This document shows, piece by piece, positions 17,588-26,786 of a stretch of 64,000 nt of DNA. The stretch lies in assembly GCF_000015265.1 (NCBI RefSeq), contig NC_008699.1, positions 2,170,001 to 2,234,000 on the forward strand, read 5' to 3'. This DNA comes from Nocardioides sp. JS614. GTDB taxonomy: Bacteria; Actinomycetota; Actinomycetes; Propionibacteriales; Nocardioidaceae. A program made the translations under genes and the position numbers. The notes beneath the pieces were generated by a model. The model did no database searches, had not been told where the DNA came from, and was given only the letters and a program-made list of their open reading frames with translations. Each line of letters starts with the position of its first letter. Positions within the stretch are counted from its first letter, which is position 1.

Positions 17588-19633
17588 GTGGACTTCTACT
17601 CCGCCTACGCCCATGGCTTCGCCCGGGTCGCCGCCTGCACGGTGCCGATCCGGGTGGCCGACCCCGCGACCAACGCCCGGGCCGTGCTGGAGCAGGCCCA
17701 GGCGTGCTCCGACGAGGGGGTCGCGGTCGCGATCTTCCCCGAGCTCTGCCTGAGCGGGTACGCCCTCGACGACCTGTTCCTGCAGGACGTGCTGCTCGAC
17801 GCGGTCGCCGACGAGATCGCCGGCCTGGTCGCCGCGTCGGAGGGCCTGCTGCCGGTGCTCGTCGTGGGCGCACCCGTCGCGCACGGCAGCCGGGTGCTGA
17901 ACGCCGCGGTCGTCATCCACCGCGGCCGGATCCTCGGCGTTGCGCCGAAGTCCTACCTGCCGACGTACCGCGAGTTCTACGAGCGCCGCTGGTTCGCGCC
18001 CGGCGACGACGTGCGCGGCTCGATGGTGCTGGCCGGCCAGGAGGTGCCGGTCGGGCCGGACCTGCTCTTCGAGGCCGAGGACGTACGCGGGCTGGTGCTG
18101 CACGTCGAGGTCTGCGAGGACATGTGGGTGCCGGTGCCGCCGAGCGCCGAGGCGGCGCTCGCCGGCGCCACCGTGCTCGCCAACATCTCCGGCAGCCCGA
18201 TCACCGTCGGCCGGGCCAGCGACCGGCACCTGCTGGCGCGCAGCGCGTCCAGCCGCTGCCTCGCGGCGTACCTCTATGCCGCCGGCGGCCAGGGCGAGTC
18301 CACGACCGACTTGTCGTGGGACGGGCAGACGATGGTCTACGAGCACGGCGAGCTGCTCGCCGAGACCGAGCGGTTCCCCGACGGACCGCGCGCAGCGATC
18401 GTCGACCTCGACCTCGACCGCACCCGCCTCGAGCGGCTCCGGACCGGGACGTTCGACGACAACCGCCGCACGATCGGACCGGAGTTCCGCACCGTCGACT
18501 TCGAGCTCGGCCCGCCGACCAAGGACATCGGGCTGCGCCGCAAGGTGGACCGCTTCCCGTTCGTGCCCGACGACGCCGAGCGGCTGGCCCAGGACTGCTA
18601 CGAGGCCTACAACATCCAGGTCTCGGGCCTCGAGCAGCGGCTCTCGGCCATCGGGGAGGGGCACGTCGGCCAGCCGAAGGTCGTGATCGGCATCAGCGGC
18701 GGCCTGGACTCCACCCACGCGCTGATCGTCGCGGCGAAGGCGATGGACCGGCTCGGCCGCGACCGCAGCGAGATCCTCGGCTTCACGCTGCCCGGATTCG
18801 CGACCGGCGAGGCCACCAAGGGCTATGCGTGGGCGCTCGCCGACTCGCTCGGCATCACCATGCAGGAGATCGACATCACCGACGCCGCGCGGGCGATGCT
18901 CACCGACCTCGACCACCCCTACGCCAAGGGGGAGGAGGTCTACGACATCACCTTCGAGAACGTCCAGGCCGGGCTGCGCACCGACTACCTGTTCCGGCTG
19001 GCCAACCACCGCGGCGGCATCGTGCTCGGCACCGGTGACCTCTCCGAGCTGGCGCTGGGCTGGTGCACGTACGGCGTGGGCGACCAGATGTCCCACTACA
19101 ACGTCAACGCCGGCGTACCGAAGACGCTGATCCAGCACCTGATCCGTTGGGTGATCAGCACCGGCCAGTTCGACGAGAGCACCAACGCGGTGCTCCTCGA
19201 CGTGGTCGGCCAGGAGATCACTCCGGAGCTGATCCCCACCCGGGAGGACCACCTGCCGCAGTCCACCGAGGAGTCGGTCGGTCCGTACTCCCTGCAGGAC
19301 TTCACGCTGTTCCACGTGCTGCGCTACGGCTACGCACCCAGCAAGATCGCGTTCCTCGCCTGGCACGCCTGGCACGACGCCGACGCGGGGGAGTGGCCGC
19401 CGAACTACCCCGACGACCGGCGCATCGAGTTCGACCTCGCCACCATCCGGCGTTGGCTCGAGGTGTTCGTGCGGCGGTTCTTCGCCAGCCAGTTCAAGCG
19501 TTCCGCGCTGCCGAACGGGCCCAAGGTCAGCCACGGCGGCACGATGTCCCCGCGCGGTGACTGGCGGATGCCCTCGGACGCCTCGCCGGCCGCGTGGCTG
19601 GCCGAGCTGGAGGCCAACGTCCCGACGAGCTGA
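17588..19633 (+). CDS. nadE: Glutamine-dependent NAD+ synthetase
   Basis: 681 aa, GTG start. Last step of NAD synthesis (NaAD amidation). N-terminal nitrilase-fold glutaminase with the Glu-Lys-Cys triad: FPELCLSGY (Glu about 52), APKSYLP (Lys about 121), EVCEDMW (Cys about 176). C-terminal synthetase has the ATP pyrophosphatase loop GISGGLDSTHA (about 367-377) and GTGDLSELALGWCTYG. Length and order match the large two-domain actinobacterial NadE (about 680 aa). Confidence 0.96.
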   Translation: MDFYSAYAHGFARVAACTVPIRVADPATNARAVLEQAQACSDEGVAVAIFPELCLSGYALDDLFLQDVLLDAVADEIAGLVAASEGLLPVLVVGAPVAHGSRVLNAAVVIHRGRILGVAPKSYLPTYREFYERRWFAPGDDVRGSMVLAGQEVPVGPDLLFEAEDVRGLVLHVEVCEDMWVPVPPSAEAALAGATVLANISGSPITVGRASDRHLLARSASSRCLAAYLYAAGGQGESTTDLSWDGQTMVYEHGELLAETERFPDGPRAAIVDLDLDRTRLERLRTGTFDDNRRTIGPEFRTVDFELGPPTKDIGLRRKVDRFPFVPDDAERLAQDCYEAYNIQVSGLEQRLSAIGEGHVGQPKVVIGISGGLDSTHALIVAAKAMDRLGRDRSEILGFTLPGFATGEATKGYAWALADSLGITMQEIDITDAARAMLTDLDHPYAKGEEVYDITFENVQAGLRTDYLFRLANHRGGIVLGTGDLSELALGWCTYGVGDQMSHYNVNAGVPKTLIQHLIRWVISTGQFDESTNAVLLDVVGQEITPELIPTREDHLPQSTEESVGPYSLQDFTLFHVLRYGYAPSKIAFLAWHAWHDADAGEWPPNYPDDRRIEFDLATIRRWLEVFVRRFFASQFKRSALPNGPKVSHGGTMSPRGDWRMPSDASPAAWLAELEANVPTS

Positions 19634-19733
19634 GAAATGCTGCTCCGGCAGGCAACCGAACCGGCGGCGCAGGCGTCACCACCGTGACACGATCTAGATC
19701 CTGCCCCGAGGATCCAGCCAGAGGAGCAACGCC

Positions 19734-20370
19734 ATGAGCAGCATCAGCCCCCTGCGCCGGTTCGCGGCCGGGGCCGCGGTCCTGGCCGCCGGCACGGCCG
19801 GTGCCCTGAGCGTCGCGCCCACCGCCGACGCCACCCCCACCTCAGCCGCCCGCGAGGCGCGCCAGACCACCATCACCTTCCAGGTGCCCGACTGCGACGA
19901 CTGTGTCGTCGGCCTGGTCCAGGGCCGCTGGGACCCGGACGCCAAGTGGGGCATCAAGGTGTGGGACGGCGGCCAGCACCGAGGTCCGCGACGGTGCGGT
20001 CACCGTCACCGTGCCGAGCCGGCGCACCAAGGGCATGTCGATGACGGTCGAGGCGCCCTGGGAGGGGCACACCGGCTACGTCACCCAAGCCGTCTTCCGC
20101 TACGGCGGCATGAAGGTGGGCGACGAGGTCGGCTTCAAGGAGGCCCGCTCCAAGACCAGGGGATCGGGCTGCTGGGCCGGCACCCGCGACGCCGCGGTGA
20201 CGATCCCGCTGACCGTCCGCAAGGTCTGGGTCCAGGGCGTGCGGCACCGGGTCCGCGGCAGCATCGCCTACACCAGCGTCACCCAGGACTGGATGGTCCC
20301 GATGCGCCAGGTGTGGGACGGGGTCATGGGCACGCAGGACGTGCCGATCTGTGGGGAGCAGCCCCGATAG
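19734..20370 (+). pseudogene. Secreted hypothetical protein with a +1 frameshift
   Basis: The frame opens with a clear signal peptide (RRFAAGAAVLAAGTAGALSVAPTADA) preceded by AGAGGAGC. It reads well to GIKVWDGG near 19970. Convincing coding sequence then continues one base out of phase (ASTEVRDGAVTVTVPS ... DVPICGEQPR) to a TAG at 20368-20370. Removing one G in the GGCGG run at about 19968-19972 would give one 211-aa protein. Four cysteines (CDDC; CW; IC) and a beta-rich mature part are visible. Family unknown. It may be true decay or a base-calling error in a G run. Confidence 0.75.
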
Positions 20371-20380
20371 TCTGTGCCGC

Positions 20381-21718
20381 ATGGGTAAGCAGGAGGACTT
20401 CGTTCTTCGCGCTCTCGAGGAGCGCGACGTCCGGTTCGTGCGGCTGTGGTTCACCGACGTGCTCGGGTTCTTGAAGTCGGTGGCGGTCGCGCCGGCCGAG
20501 CTGGACGGCGCCTTCTCCGAGGGGATCGGCTTCGACGGCTCGGCGATCGAGGGCTTCGCGCGGGTCTACGAGGCGGACATGCTCGCGATGCCGGACCCGT
20601 CGACGTTCCAGATCCTGCCCTGGCGGGGCGAGGGCCCGTCCACGGCGCGGATGTTCTGCGACATCATGATGCCGGACGGCTCCTCGTCGTACGCCGACCC
20701 GCGCCACGTCCTCAAGCGCACGCTCGGCAAGGCCGCCGACCAGGGGTTCACCTTCTACACCCACCCCGAGATCGAGTTCTACCTGTTCAAGGACACCCCG
20801 GAGGCCGGGGCCGATCCCGAGCCGGTGGACCGCAGCGGCTACTTCGACCACACCGCGACCTCCTCGGGCGCGGACTTCCGGCGCGAGGCGATCACGATGC
20901 TCGAGTCGATGGGCATCTCGGTCGAGTTCAGCCACCACGAGGGCGGGCCCGGCCAGCAGGAGATCGACCTGCGGTACGCCGACGCGCTGACCACCGCCGA
21001 CAACGTGATGACGTTCCGCACCGTGATCCGCGAGGTCGCCCTCGGTCAGGGCGTCTGGGCGACGTTCATGCCGAAGCCGTTCACCACCCACCCCGGCTCC
21101 GGCATGCACACCCACGTGTCGCTGTTCGAGGGCGACCGCAACGCGTTCTTCGAGGCCGGCGCGGAGTACCAGCTCTCGAAGACCGGCCGGCAGTTCATCG
21201 CCGGCGTGCTGCGGCACGCCAACGAGATCAGCGTGGTCACCAACCAATGGGTCAACAGCTACAAACGGCTGATGTTCGGTGGTGAGGCGCCGTCCTACAT
21301 CTGCTGGGGCCACAACAACCGCTCGGCGATGATCCGGGTCCCGATGTACAAGCCCAACAAGGGCCAGTCCACCCGGATCGAGCTGCGCACCATCGACGCG
21401 GCCTGCAACCCCTACCTCGCCTTCGCGGTGGTGCTGGCCGCGGGCATGAAGGGCATCGCCGAGGGCTACGACCTGCCCCGGGAGGCCGAGGACGACGTGT
21501 GGGCCCTGACCGAGCGGGAGCGCCAGAGCCTCGGCATCGAGCCGCTGCCGAAGAGCCTCTCCGAGGCGATCGCCGTGGCCGAGCACTCCGAGCTGCTCGC
21601 CGAGACCCTCGGCGAGCACGTCTTCGACTACTTCCTGCGCAACAAGCGCGCGGAGTGGGAGGAGTACCGCGGCCAGGTCTCCGCCTTCGAGCGCGACCGC
21701 ATGCTCCCGGTGCTGTGA
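20381..21718 (+). CDS. glnA2: Glutamine synthetase type I, GlnA2-like
   Basis: 445 aa from ATG 20381. ATP-dependent ligation of ammonia to glutamate. Signature blocks: LWFTDVLGFLKSVAV, GFDGSAIEGFARV, ILPWRGEG, HPEIEFYLF, KPFTTHPGSGMHTHVSL, NQWVNSYKRLMFGGEAPSYICWGHNNRSAMIRVP and RIELRTIDAACNPYLAFAV. The adenylylation-region EGYDLP is present. Next-door glnE matches the order in M. tuberculosis (glnA2-glnE), though here an amidotransferase gene sits between. It starts 10 bp after the frameshifted gene. Confidence 0.93.
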   Translation: MGKQEDFVLRALEERDVRFVRLWFTDVLGFLKSVAVAPAELDGAFSEGIGFDGSAIEGFARVYEADMLAMPDPSTFQILPWRGEGPSTARMFCDIMMPDGSSSYADPRHVLKRTLGKAADQGFTFYTHPEIEFYLFKDTPEAGADPEPVDRSGYFDHTATSSGADFRREAITMLESMGISVEFSHHEGGPGQQEIDLRYADALTTADNVMTFRTVIREVALGQGVWATFMPKPFTTHPGSGMHTHVSLFEGDRNAFFEAGAEYQLSKTGRQFIAGVLRHANEISVVTNQWVNSYKRLMFGGEAPSYICWGHNNRSAMIRVPMYKPNKGQSTRIELRTIDAACNPYLAFAVVLAAGMKGIAEGYDLPREAEDDVWALTERERQSLGIEPLPKSLSEAIAVAEHSELLAETLGEHVFDYFLRNKRAEWEEYRGQVSAFERDRMLPVL

Positions 21719-22437
21719 GTCGCCCGGCGGTGCTCGTGGTGGAGCACGACCTCGAGTGCCCGCCGGCGTGGGTCGGCACCTGGCTCGTCGAGGCCGGCTG
21801 CGACCTGGACGTGCGCCGCCCCTATGCGGGCGACGAGCTGCCGGGACTCGCGGCGTACGACGGGCTGCTGGTGCTCGGCGGGCCGATGGGAGCCAACGAC
21901 GACGACCGGCACGCCTGGCTCGCACCCGTCAAGGAGCTGCTCCGCGAGGCGCGCGACCGCGCGCTGCCGACGCTGGGCATCTGCCTGGGGCACCAGCTGA
22001 TCGCCGTCGCGTACGGCGGCACCGTCGAGCGCAACCCCCGCGGCCAGCAGGTCGGGCTGCTCGGCGTGGGCTGGACCGACGCGGCCGCCGACGACCGGCT
22101 GTTCGGCCCGCTCGCGACCCCGCGCCGCGGGGTGCAGTGGAACGACGACGTGGTGACCGCGCTGCCGCCCGGTGCCGTCCTCCTGGCCGCGACCGGCAAC
22201 GGCGAGGTGCAGGCCGTCCGGTACGCACCCACGGTGTGGGGCGTGCAGCTGCACCCGGAGGTCGACGTACCCGTGCTGCGGCCGTGGGCGGAGTCCGACC
22301 GCGGCTCGCACGAGACCCGGGGCATCGACACCGATGCGGTGCTCCGCGACATCGACGCGGCTCGCGCCGAGCTGGACGATGCGTGGCGGCCGCTGGCGGC
22401 GGGGTTCGCGGCGCTGACGCAGCGCCCAGCCCGATGA
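21715..22437 (+). CDS. Class I glutamine amidotransferase (GMP synthase-type GATase domain)
   Basis: 240 aa. The GTG at 21715 overlaps the glnA2 stop (GTGA), and its own stop overlaps glnE, so it is coupled in a three-gene operon. LGICLGHQLIAVAYGG supplies the nucleophile Cys and GVQLHPEVD the His of the triad. Standalone GATases of this type hydrolyse Gln-like amides or gamma-glutamyl bonds. Placement between glutamine synthetase and its regulator suggests a role in glutamine or gamma-glutamyl compound turnover, which is inference. Confidence 0.85.
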   Translation: MSRPAVLVVEHDLECPPAWVGTWLVEAGCDLDVRRPYAGDELPGLAAYDGLLVLGGPMGANDDDRHAWLAPVKELLREARDRALPTLGICLGHQLIAVAYGGTVERNPRGQQVGLLGVGWTDAAADDRLFGPLATPRRGVQWNDDVVTALPPGAVLLAATGNGEVQAVRYAPTVWGVQLHPEVDVPVLRPWAESDRGSHETRGIDTDAVLRDIDAARAELDDAWRPLAAGFAALTQRPAR

Positions 22438-25421
22438 TCCGGCCGGCGACCAGCAAGGGGAGCCTGCTGCGCCTGGGCTTCCAGGACCCCGACGCCGTCC
22501 TCGAGGAGCTCGCCGCCCTCGGCTCGGCCGCGGACCCGCTGCTCGCCCTCATCGCCCGGACGGCCGACCCGGACGAGGCCGTCGCCGCGCTGACCCGGCT
22601 GGTCCAGGCGCTCGACGACCCCGACGAGCTGCTCGACGAGCTGGTCGAGGACGAGGGCACCGCGATGCGGCTGCTCAGCGTGCTCGGCGCCAGCGAGGCG
22701 CTGGTCGACCACCTGGTCCGACACCCCGGGCACTGGCGCGAGCTGGCCGACCCGGCGCTCGGCTCGAGCCGGCCCGCTGCCTGGGCGGTCCGCGCCGGGC
22801 TGCTCGCGGCCGTCGGCGCCGACCCCGGCGACCCGGAGCCGGTCGCGACCGTGCCGGACGCCGCGGCCGTCGACGCGCTACGCGTGGAGTACCGCCGGGT
22901 GCTGCTGCGCCTGGCCGCGCGCGACCTGTCCCACCACCTCGCCGTCGACGACGCCGCCGCCGAGCTCTCCGACCTCGCGGCCGGCACCCTCGACGCCGCC
23001 CTCGCCGTGGCCCGCCAGCGGGTGGGCGAGGACGCCGCGCTGGCGCGGCTCGCCGTGATCGCGATGGGCAAGTGCGGCGGCCACGAGCTCAACTACGTCT
23101 CCGACGTCGACGTGATCTTCGCCTGGGCGCCGGCCGACGGCGTGCCCGACAGCGCCGTCGACAACGGTGCGCTCCGGGCCGCCACCCAGCTGGCCAGCCA
23201 CCTGATCCGGATCTGCTCCGACCACACCACCGAGGGCACCATCTGGCCGGTCGACGCGGCGCTGCGGCCCGAGGGCAAGGCCGGGCCGCTGGTGCGCACC
23301 ATCGCCAGCCACCAGGGCTACTACGAGCGGTGGGCCAGCACCTGGGAGTTCCAGGCCCTGCTCAAGGCGAGGGCCGTCGCCGGCGACCTGGCGCTGGGCC
23401 GCGAGTTCGTCGAGATGACCCGGCCGCTGGTGTGGAGCGCCGCCGAGCGCGACGGCTTCGTGGAGGACACCCAGGCGATGCGCCGCCGGGTCGTGGACCA
23501 CATCCCGGCCAAGGAGGCCGAGCGCCAGCTCAAGCTGGGCTCCGGCGGGCTGCGCGACGTCGAGTTCGCGGTCCAGCTGCTGCAGCTCGTGCACGGCCGG
23601 GCCGACGAGCGGATCCGGCCGTCCACCACGCTCAGCGCGCTCGCCGAGCTCACTCGCGGCGGGTACGTCGGCCGCCCGGACGGTGAGGCCCTGCACGAGG
23701 CGTACGCGTTCCTCCGGACCCTCGAGCACCGCATCCAGCTGCACCGGCTGCGCCGTACCCATGTGGTGCCGGAGGACGAGCCCTCGCTGCGGCGGCTCGG
23801 GCGCAGCATGGGCTACCTGAAGGACCCGGTCCGGGTCCTCGACAAGACCTGGCAGCACCACCGCCGCGAGGTGCGGCGGCTGCACGAGAAGCTCTTCTAC
23901 CGTCCGCTGCTCACCGCCGTCGCGAAGATCCCCGGCGACGAGGCGCGGCTCTCGCCGGAGGCGGCGACCAAGCGGCTGGGCGCGCTCGGCTTCCTCGACC
24001 CGCAGGCCGCGCTGCGCCACCTCGAGGCGCTGACGTCGGGGGTCAGCCGGGCCGCGCAGATCCAGCGGACGCTGCTGCCGGTGCTGCTCGGCTGGTTCGC
24101 CGACGCCCCCGACCCGGACGCGGGCCTGTTCGGGTTCCGCCGGATCAGCGAGTCGCTCGGCAGCACGCCGTGGTACCTCTCCACCCTGCGCGACGAGGGC
24201 GAGGTGGCCGAACGGCTGGCCCGGGTCCTCGCGACCTCCCGCTACGCCACCGACCTGCTCGAGCGCGAGCCGCAGGGCGTGCGGATGCTGGGCGGCGACC
24301 TGCGGCCGCTGTCGGCGGAGGCGCTGACCGAGGAGATGCTCGCGTCCTCGGGGCGGCACGACGAGGCGGAGTCGGCGGTGCTCGCGATCCGTGGGGTGCG
24401 TCGGCGCGAGCTGCTGCGGATCGCGGCCGGCGACCTGCTCGGGCTCACCGACGTCGCCGAGGTCGGCGCCGGCCTGTCGCGGCTGACCGACGCGACCCTC
24501 GAGGGGACGCTCGAGGTCGCGGGCCGCGCCGTACGCCGGCAGCGGGACCTGGCCGCGGCCCCGACCCGGATGGCGATCGTCGCCATGGGTCGCTACGGCG
24601 GCTTCGAGCTGTCCTACGGCAGCGACGCCGACGTGCTGTTCGTGCACGACCCGGACCCCGGGGCCGACCCGCAGCAGGCGTCGTCGTACGCCCACGCGGT
24701 CGCCAACGAGCTGCGCCGCCTGCTCGCGCTGCCCGGCCCGGACCCGGCCCTGGAGGTCGACGCCGACCTGCGCCCGGAGGGCAAGCAGGGTCCGCTGGTG
24801 CGCACCCTCGACTCCTACGCGGCCTACTACGCGCGCTGGTCGAAGGTCTGGGAGGCGCAGGCGCTGCTGCGCGCCGACGCCGTGGTCGGCGACCTCGACG
24901 TGCGCCGACGGTTCGAGGAGCTGATCGATCCGCTGCGCTACCCGGCCGGCGGGCTCAGCGAGGACGACGTGGTCGAGGTGCGCCGGATCAAGGCGCGCGT
25001 CGACGAGGAGCGGCTGCCGCGCGGCGCCGACCCGCACACCCACCTCAAGCTCGGCCGCGGCGGGCTCGCGGACATCGAGTGGACCGTGCAGCTGCTGCAG
25101 ATGCGGTACGCCGACTCGGTGCCCGGCCTACGCACCTCCCGGACCCTCGACGCGCTGGCGGCGGCCCGCGAGGCCGGCCTGGTCACCGACGACGACGCCG
25201 CCGTGCTCCAGCAGACCTGGCGCCGGGTCAGCCGGGTCCGCAACGCCGTGACGCTGGTGCGCGGCCGGGCCGCCGACGAGCTGCCCCGCGACATCCGCGA
25301 GCGAGCGGCGGTGGCCTCGATCCTCGGCTACCCGGCCGGGTCCTCGGACGCGATGGTCAACGACCAGCTGCGCTACACGCGCCTGGCCCGCGGCGTCGTG
25401 GAGCGGGTGTTCTGGGAGTGA
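22434..25421 (+). CDS. glnE: Bifunctional glutamine synthetase adenylyltransferase/deadenylase
   Basis: 995 aa, ATGA-coupled start. It reversibly adenylylates glutamine synthetase in response to nitrogen status. Two nucleotidyltransferase halves are visible: GKCGGHELNYVSDVDVIF (about 210-230, adenylyl-removing side) and GRYGGFELSYGSDADVLFVHDPD (about 717-740, transferase side). Each is followed by RPEGK.GPLVRT and by LKLG.GGL.D.E...QLLQ. Length is normal for actinobacteria. Confidence 0.96.
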   Translation: MIRPATSKGSLLRLGFQDPDAVLEELAALGSAADPLLALIARTADPDEAVAALTRLVQALDDPDELLDELVEDEGTAMRLLSVLGASEALVDHLVRHPGHWRELADPALGSSRPAAWAVRAGLLAAVGADPGDPEPVATVPDAAAVDALRVEYRRVLLRLAARDLSHHLAVDDAAAELSDLAAGTLDAALAVARQRVGEDAALARLAVIAMGKCGGHELNYVSDVDVIFAWAPADGVPDSAVDNGALRAATQLASHLIRICSDHTTEGTIWPVDAALRPEGKAGPLVRTIASHQGYYERWASTWEFQALLKARAVAGDLALGREFVEMTRPLVWSAAERDGFVEDTQAMRRRVVDHIPAKEAERQLKLGSGGLRDVEFAVQLLQLVHGRADERIRPSTTLSALAELTRGGYVGRPDGEALHEAYAFLRTLEHRIQLHRLRRTHVVPEDEPSLRRLGRSMGYLKDPVRVLDKTWQHHRREVRRLHEKLFYRPLLTAVAKIPGDEARLSPEAATKRLGALGFLDPQAALRHLEALTSGVSRAAQIQRTLLPVLLGWFADAPDPDAGLFGFRRISESLGSTPWYLSTLRDEGEVAERLARVLATSRYATDLLEREPQGVRMLGGDLRPLSAEALTEEMLASSGRHDEAESAVLAIRGVRRRELLRIAAGDLLGLTDVAEVGAGLSRLTDATLEGTLEVAGRAVRRQRDLAAAPTRMAIVAMGRYGGFELSYGSDADVLFVHDPDPGADPQQASSYAHAVANELRRLLALPGPDPALEVDADLRPEGKQGPLVRTLDSYAAYYARWSKVWEAQALLRADAVVGDLDVRRRFEELIDPLRYPAGGLSEDDVVEVRRIKARVDEERLPRGADPHTHLKLGRGGLADIEWTVQLLQMRYADSVPGLRTSRTLDALAAAREAGLVTDDDAAVLQQTWRRVSRVRNAVTLVRGRAADELPRDIRERAAVASILGYPAGSSDAMVNDQLRYTRLARGVVERVFWE

Positions 25422-25493
25422 GACCGTCGACGGTGCGCGCGCTGAACTGAGCTGAGCCGGGACCGACCCGGCCCGGCCCGGCCCGGCTTGAGG

Positions 25494-25511
25494 TTCCTTG
25501 CCGGTTCCTTG
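25494..25511 (+). promoter_or_regulatory. 11-bp-period direct repeat upstream of the Hpt-like gene
   Basis: TTCCTTG at 25494-25500 and again at 25505-25511, an 11-bp period on one face of the DNA, as OmpR-family regulators bind. It lies about 85 bp upstream of the Hpt-like start, in a 174-bp gap that otherwise holds only a run of GGCCC units. A matching TTCTTG repeat lies upstream of the facing response-regulator gene. Confidence 0.45.
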
Positions 25512-25595
25512 CGCAAACCCCGCGACTGGGTGGGCGGTGGCTTGAGCCTGCCCGGGCAGGATCGGCGAGTCGGTGCAGAAGGGGGAGCGGTCGTC

Positions 25596-25973
25596 ATGAG
25601 CGAGGTCGTCGAGGCGTCCGGGGTCTTCGACCCGGCCGCGCTGGCGGGCCTGACCGGCCACGCGCGCGACGAGGAGTTCGCCCGGGTCCTGGTCGACCAC
25701 TACCTCCGCCTGCTGCCCGAGCGGCTGGGCCGGGTCGGCGCCGCCCTGGCGGACGAGGACCCCGATGCGGCGCTGGCCGCGGCCATGGACGCGGTGCTCA
25801 GCCTCAAGGTCGCCTCGCGGACCCTCGGCGCCCACGAGCTGGGCACCCTCGCGGCCGAGGTCGAGCGACACCTGCGGCTGCGGGACCTGCCGGGGGCGGA
25901 CGCCGCGGCCGCGGCCCTGGCGCCGGCCGCGAGCCGGCTCGAGCGGGTGCTCGCCGACCACCTGGCCGGCTAG
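25596..25973 (+). CDS. Hpt-like protein lacking the phospho-accepting histidine
   Basis: 125 aa, GGGGGAGCGG upstream of the ATG. The four-helix Hpt pattern is clear (FARVLVDHYLRLLPERLGRVGAAL ... DAVLSLKVASRTLGAHELGTLAAEVE). At the position where Hpt proteins have His-x-Leu-Lys-Gly-(Ser/Ala), this one reads Leu-Ser-Leu-Lys-Val-Ala. It therefore cannot accept phosphate in the usual way. It faces the response-regulator gene tail to tail with a 4-bp overlap. It may act as a docking decoy or inhibitor of a regulator. Confidence 0.75.
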   Translation: MSEVVEASGVFDPAALAGLTGHARDEEFARVLVDHYLRLLPERLGRVGAALADEDPDAALAAAMDAVLSLKVASRTLGAHELGTLAAEVERHLRLRDLPGADAAAAALAPAASRLERVLADHLAG

Positions 25974-26734
25974 GCAGGCAGCTCCATCCGGTAGCCCACG
26001 CCGCGCACGGTGCGGATGAACCGGGTCGAGCCGTCGGTGCCCGCCGCGAGCTTGCGCCGCAGGTTGCCGACGTGGACCTCCACGAGGTGCGTGTCCGAGG
26101 CCCAGTCGGTGCCCCACACGCTGCGCAGCAGGGCCTCGCGCGACCACACCCGGGAGGGCGCCCGCATCAGCTCGGTCAGCAGGTCGAACTCGGTGCGGGT
26201 CAGCACCAGCTCCTGGCCGTCGCGGAACGCGCGCCGGCCCTCCACGTCCACGCGCAGCGGACCGTGCACGAGGAGCTCGTGCGGGTCCTCGGCGGGCGCG
26301 TCCGGGCGCTGGGCGCCACCTCCGGTGCGCGGCCGGCGGAACATCGCGTTCACCCGGGCCTTGAGCTCGCGGGCGCTGAACGGCTTGGCGATGAAGTCGT
26401 CGGCACCGGTCTCGAGGCCGAGCAGCCGGTCGATCTCGTCGTCACGGGCGGTGATCATCACGACGTATGCGTCGCTGATCTCGCGGATCCGCCGGCAGGC
26501 CTCGATCCCGTCGATCCCCGGCAGCCCCAGGTCCAGGGTGATCAGGTCGGGCTGCCGGTCGCGGACCGCCGCCACCCCTTCGAGGCCGGAGCCGACGGCG
26601 AACACCTCGAAGCCCTGGGTCTCGAGGGTGTACACGATGAGCGCGCGGATGTCCTCGTCGTCCTCCACCACGAGCGCGACCCGCCCGAGCGAACCGGGCA
26701 CGCCCGCTGAGACAGGCCCCACGTCGGTCTCCAT
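25970..26734 (-). CDS. OmpR/PhoB-family response regulator (orphan)
   Basis: 254 aa. Receiver domain about 17-130: VALVVEDDEDIRALI (acidic pair), LITLDLGLPGIDG (phospho-Asp), MITARDDE (Thr), FIAKPFSARELKARV (Lys). Winged-helix output: LTRTEFDLLTELMRAPSRVWSREALLRSVWG and HVGNLRRKL...IRTVRGVGYRM. No histidine kinase gene adjoins it; the only neighbour is the degenerate Hpt protein. An 11-bp direct repeat lies just upstream. Confidence 0.93.
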   Translation of the reverse strand: METDVGPVSAGVPGSLGRVALVVEDDEDIRALIVYTLETQGFEVFAVGSGLEGVAAVRDRQPDLITLDLGLPGIDGIEACRRIREISDAYVVMITARDDEIDRLLGLETGADDFIAKPFSARELKARVNAMFRRPRTGGGAQRPDAPAEDPHELLVHGPLRVDVEGRRAFRDGQELVLTRTEFDLLTELMRAPSRVWSREALLRSVWGTDWASDTHLVEVHVGNLRRKLAAGTDGSTRFIRTVRGVGYRMELPA

Positions 26735-26750
26735 GCGCCGATGATGCCAC

Positions 26751-26767
26751 TTCTTGCGGAATTCTTG
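26751..26767 (-). promoter_or_regulatory. 11-bp-period direct repeat upstream of the response-regulator gene
   Basis: On the plus strand TTCTTG at 26751-26756 and 26762-26767, period 11 bp. It ends 17 bp from the start codon of the response regulator. The unit resembles the TTCCTTG pair upstream of the Hpt-like gene, which suggests autoregulation and co-regulation of the two. Confidence 0.45.
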
Positions 26768-26786
26768 AGATACGCCGGTCCGCGGC

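Noticed and set aside
16793..19534. 913-codon open frame on the minus strand
   Set aside because: Runs antisense across the methyltransferase and nadE genes; composition is that of a reverse-complement frame.
22878..25043. 721-codon open frame on the minus strand
   Set aside because: Antisense shadow of glnE.
25464..25490. Tandem GGCCC units as a regulatory repeat
   Set aside because: Short simple-sequence run, common in GC-rich intergenic DNA; no symmetry or spacing to a promoter.
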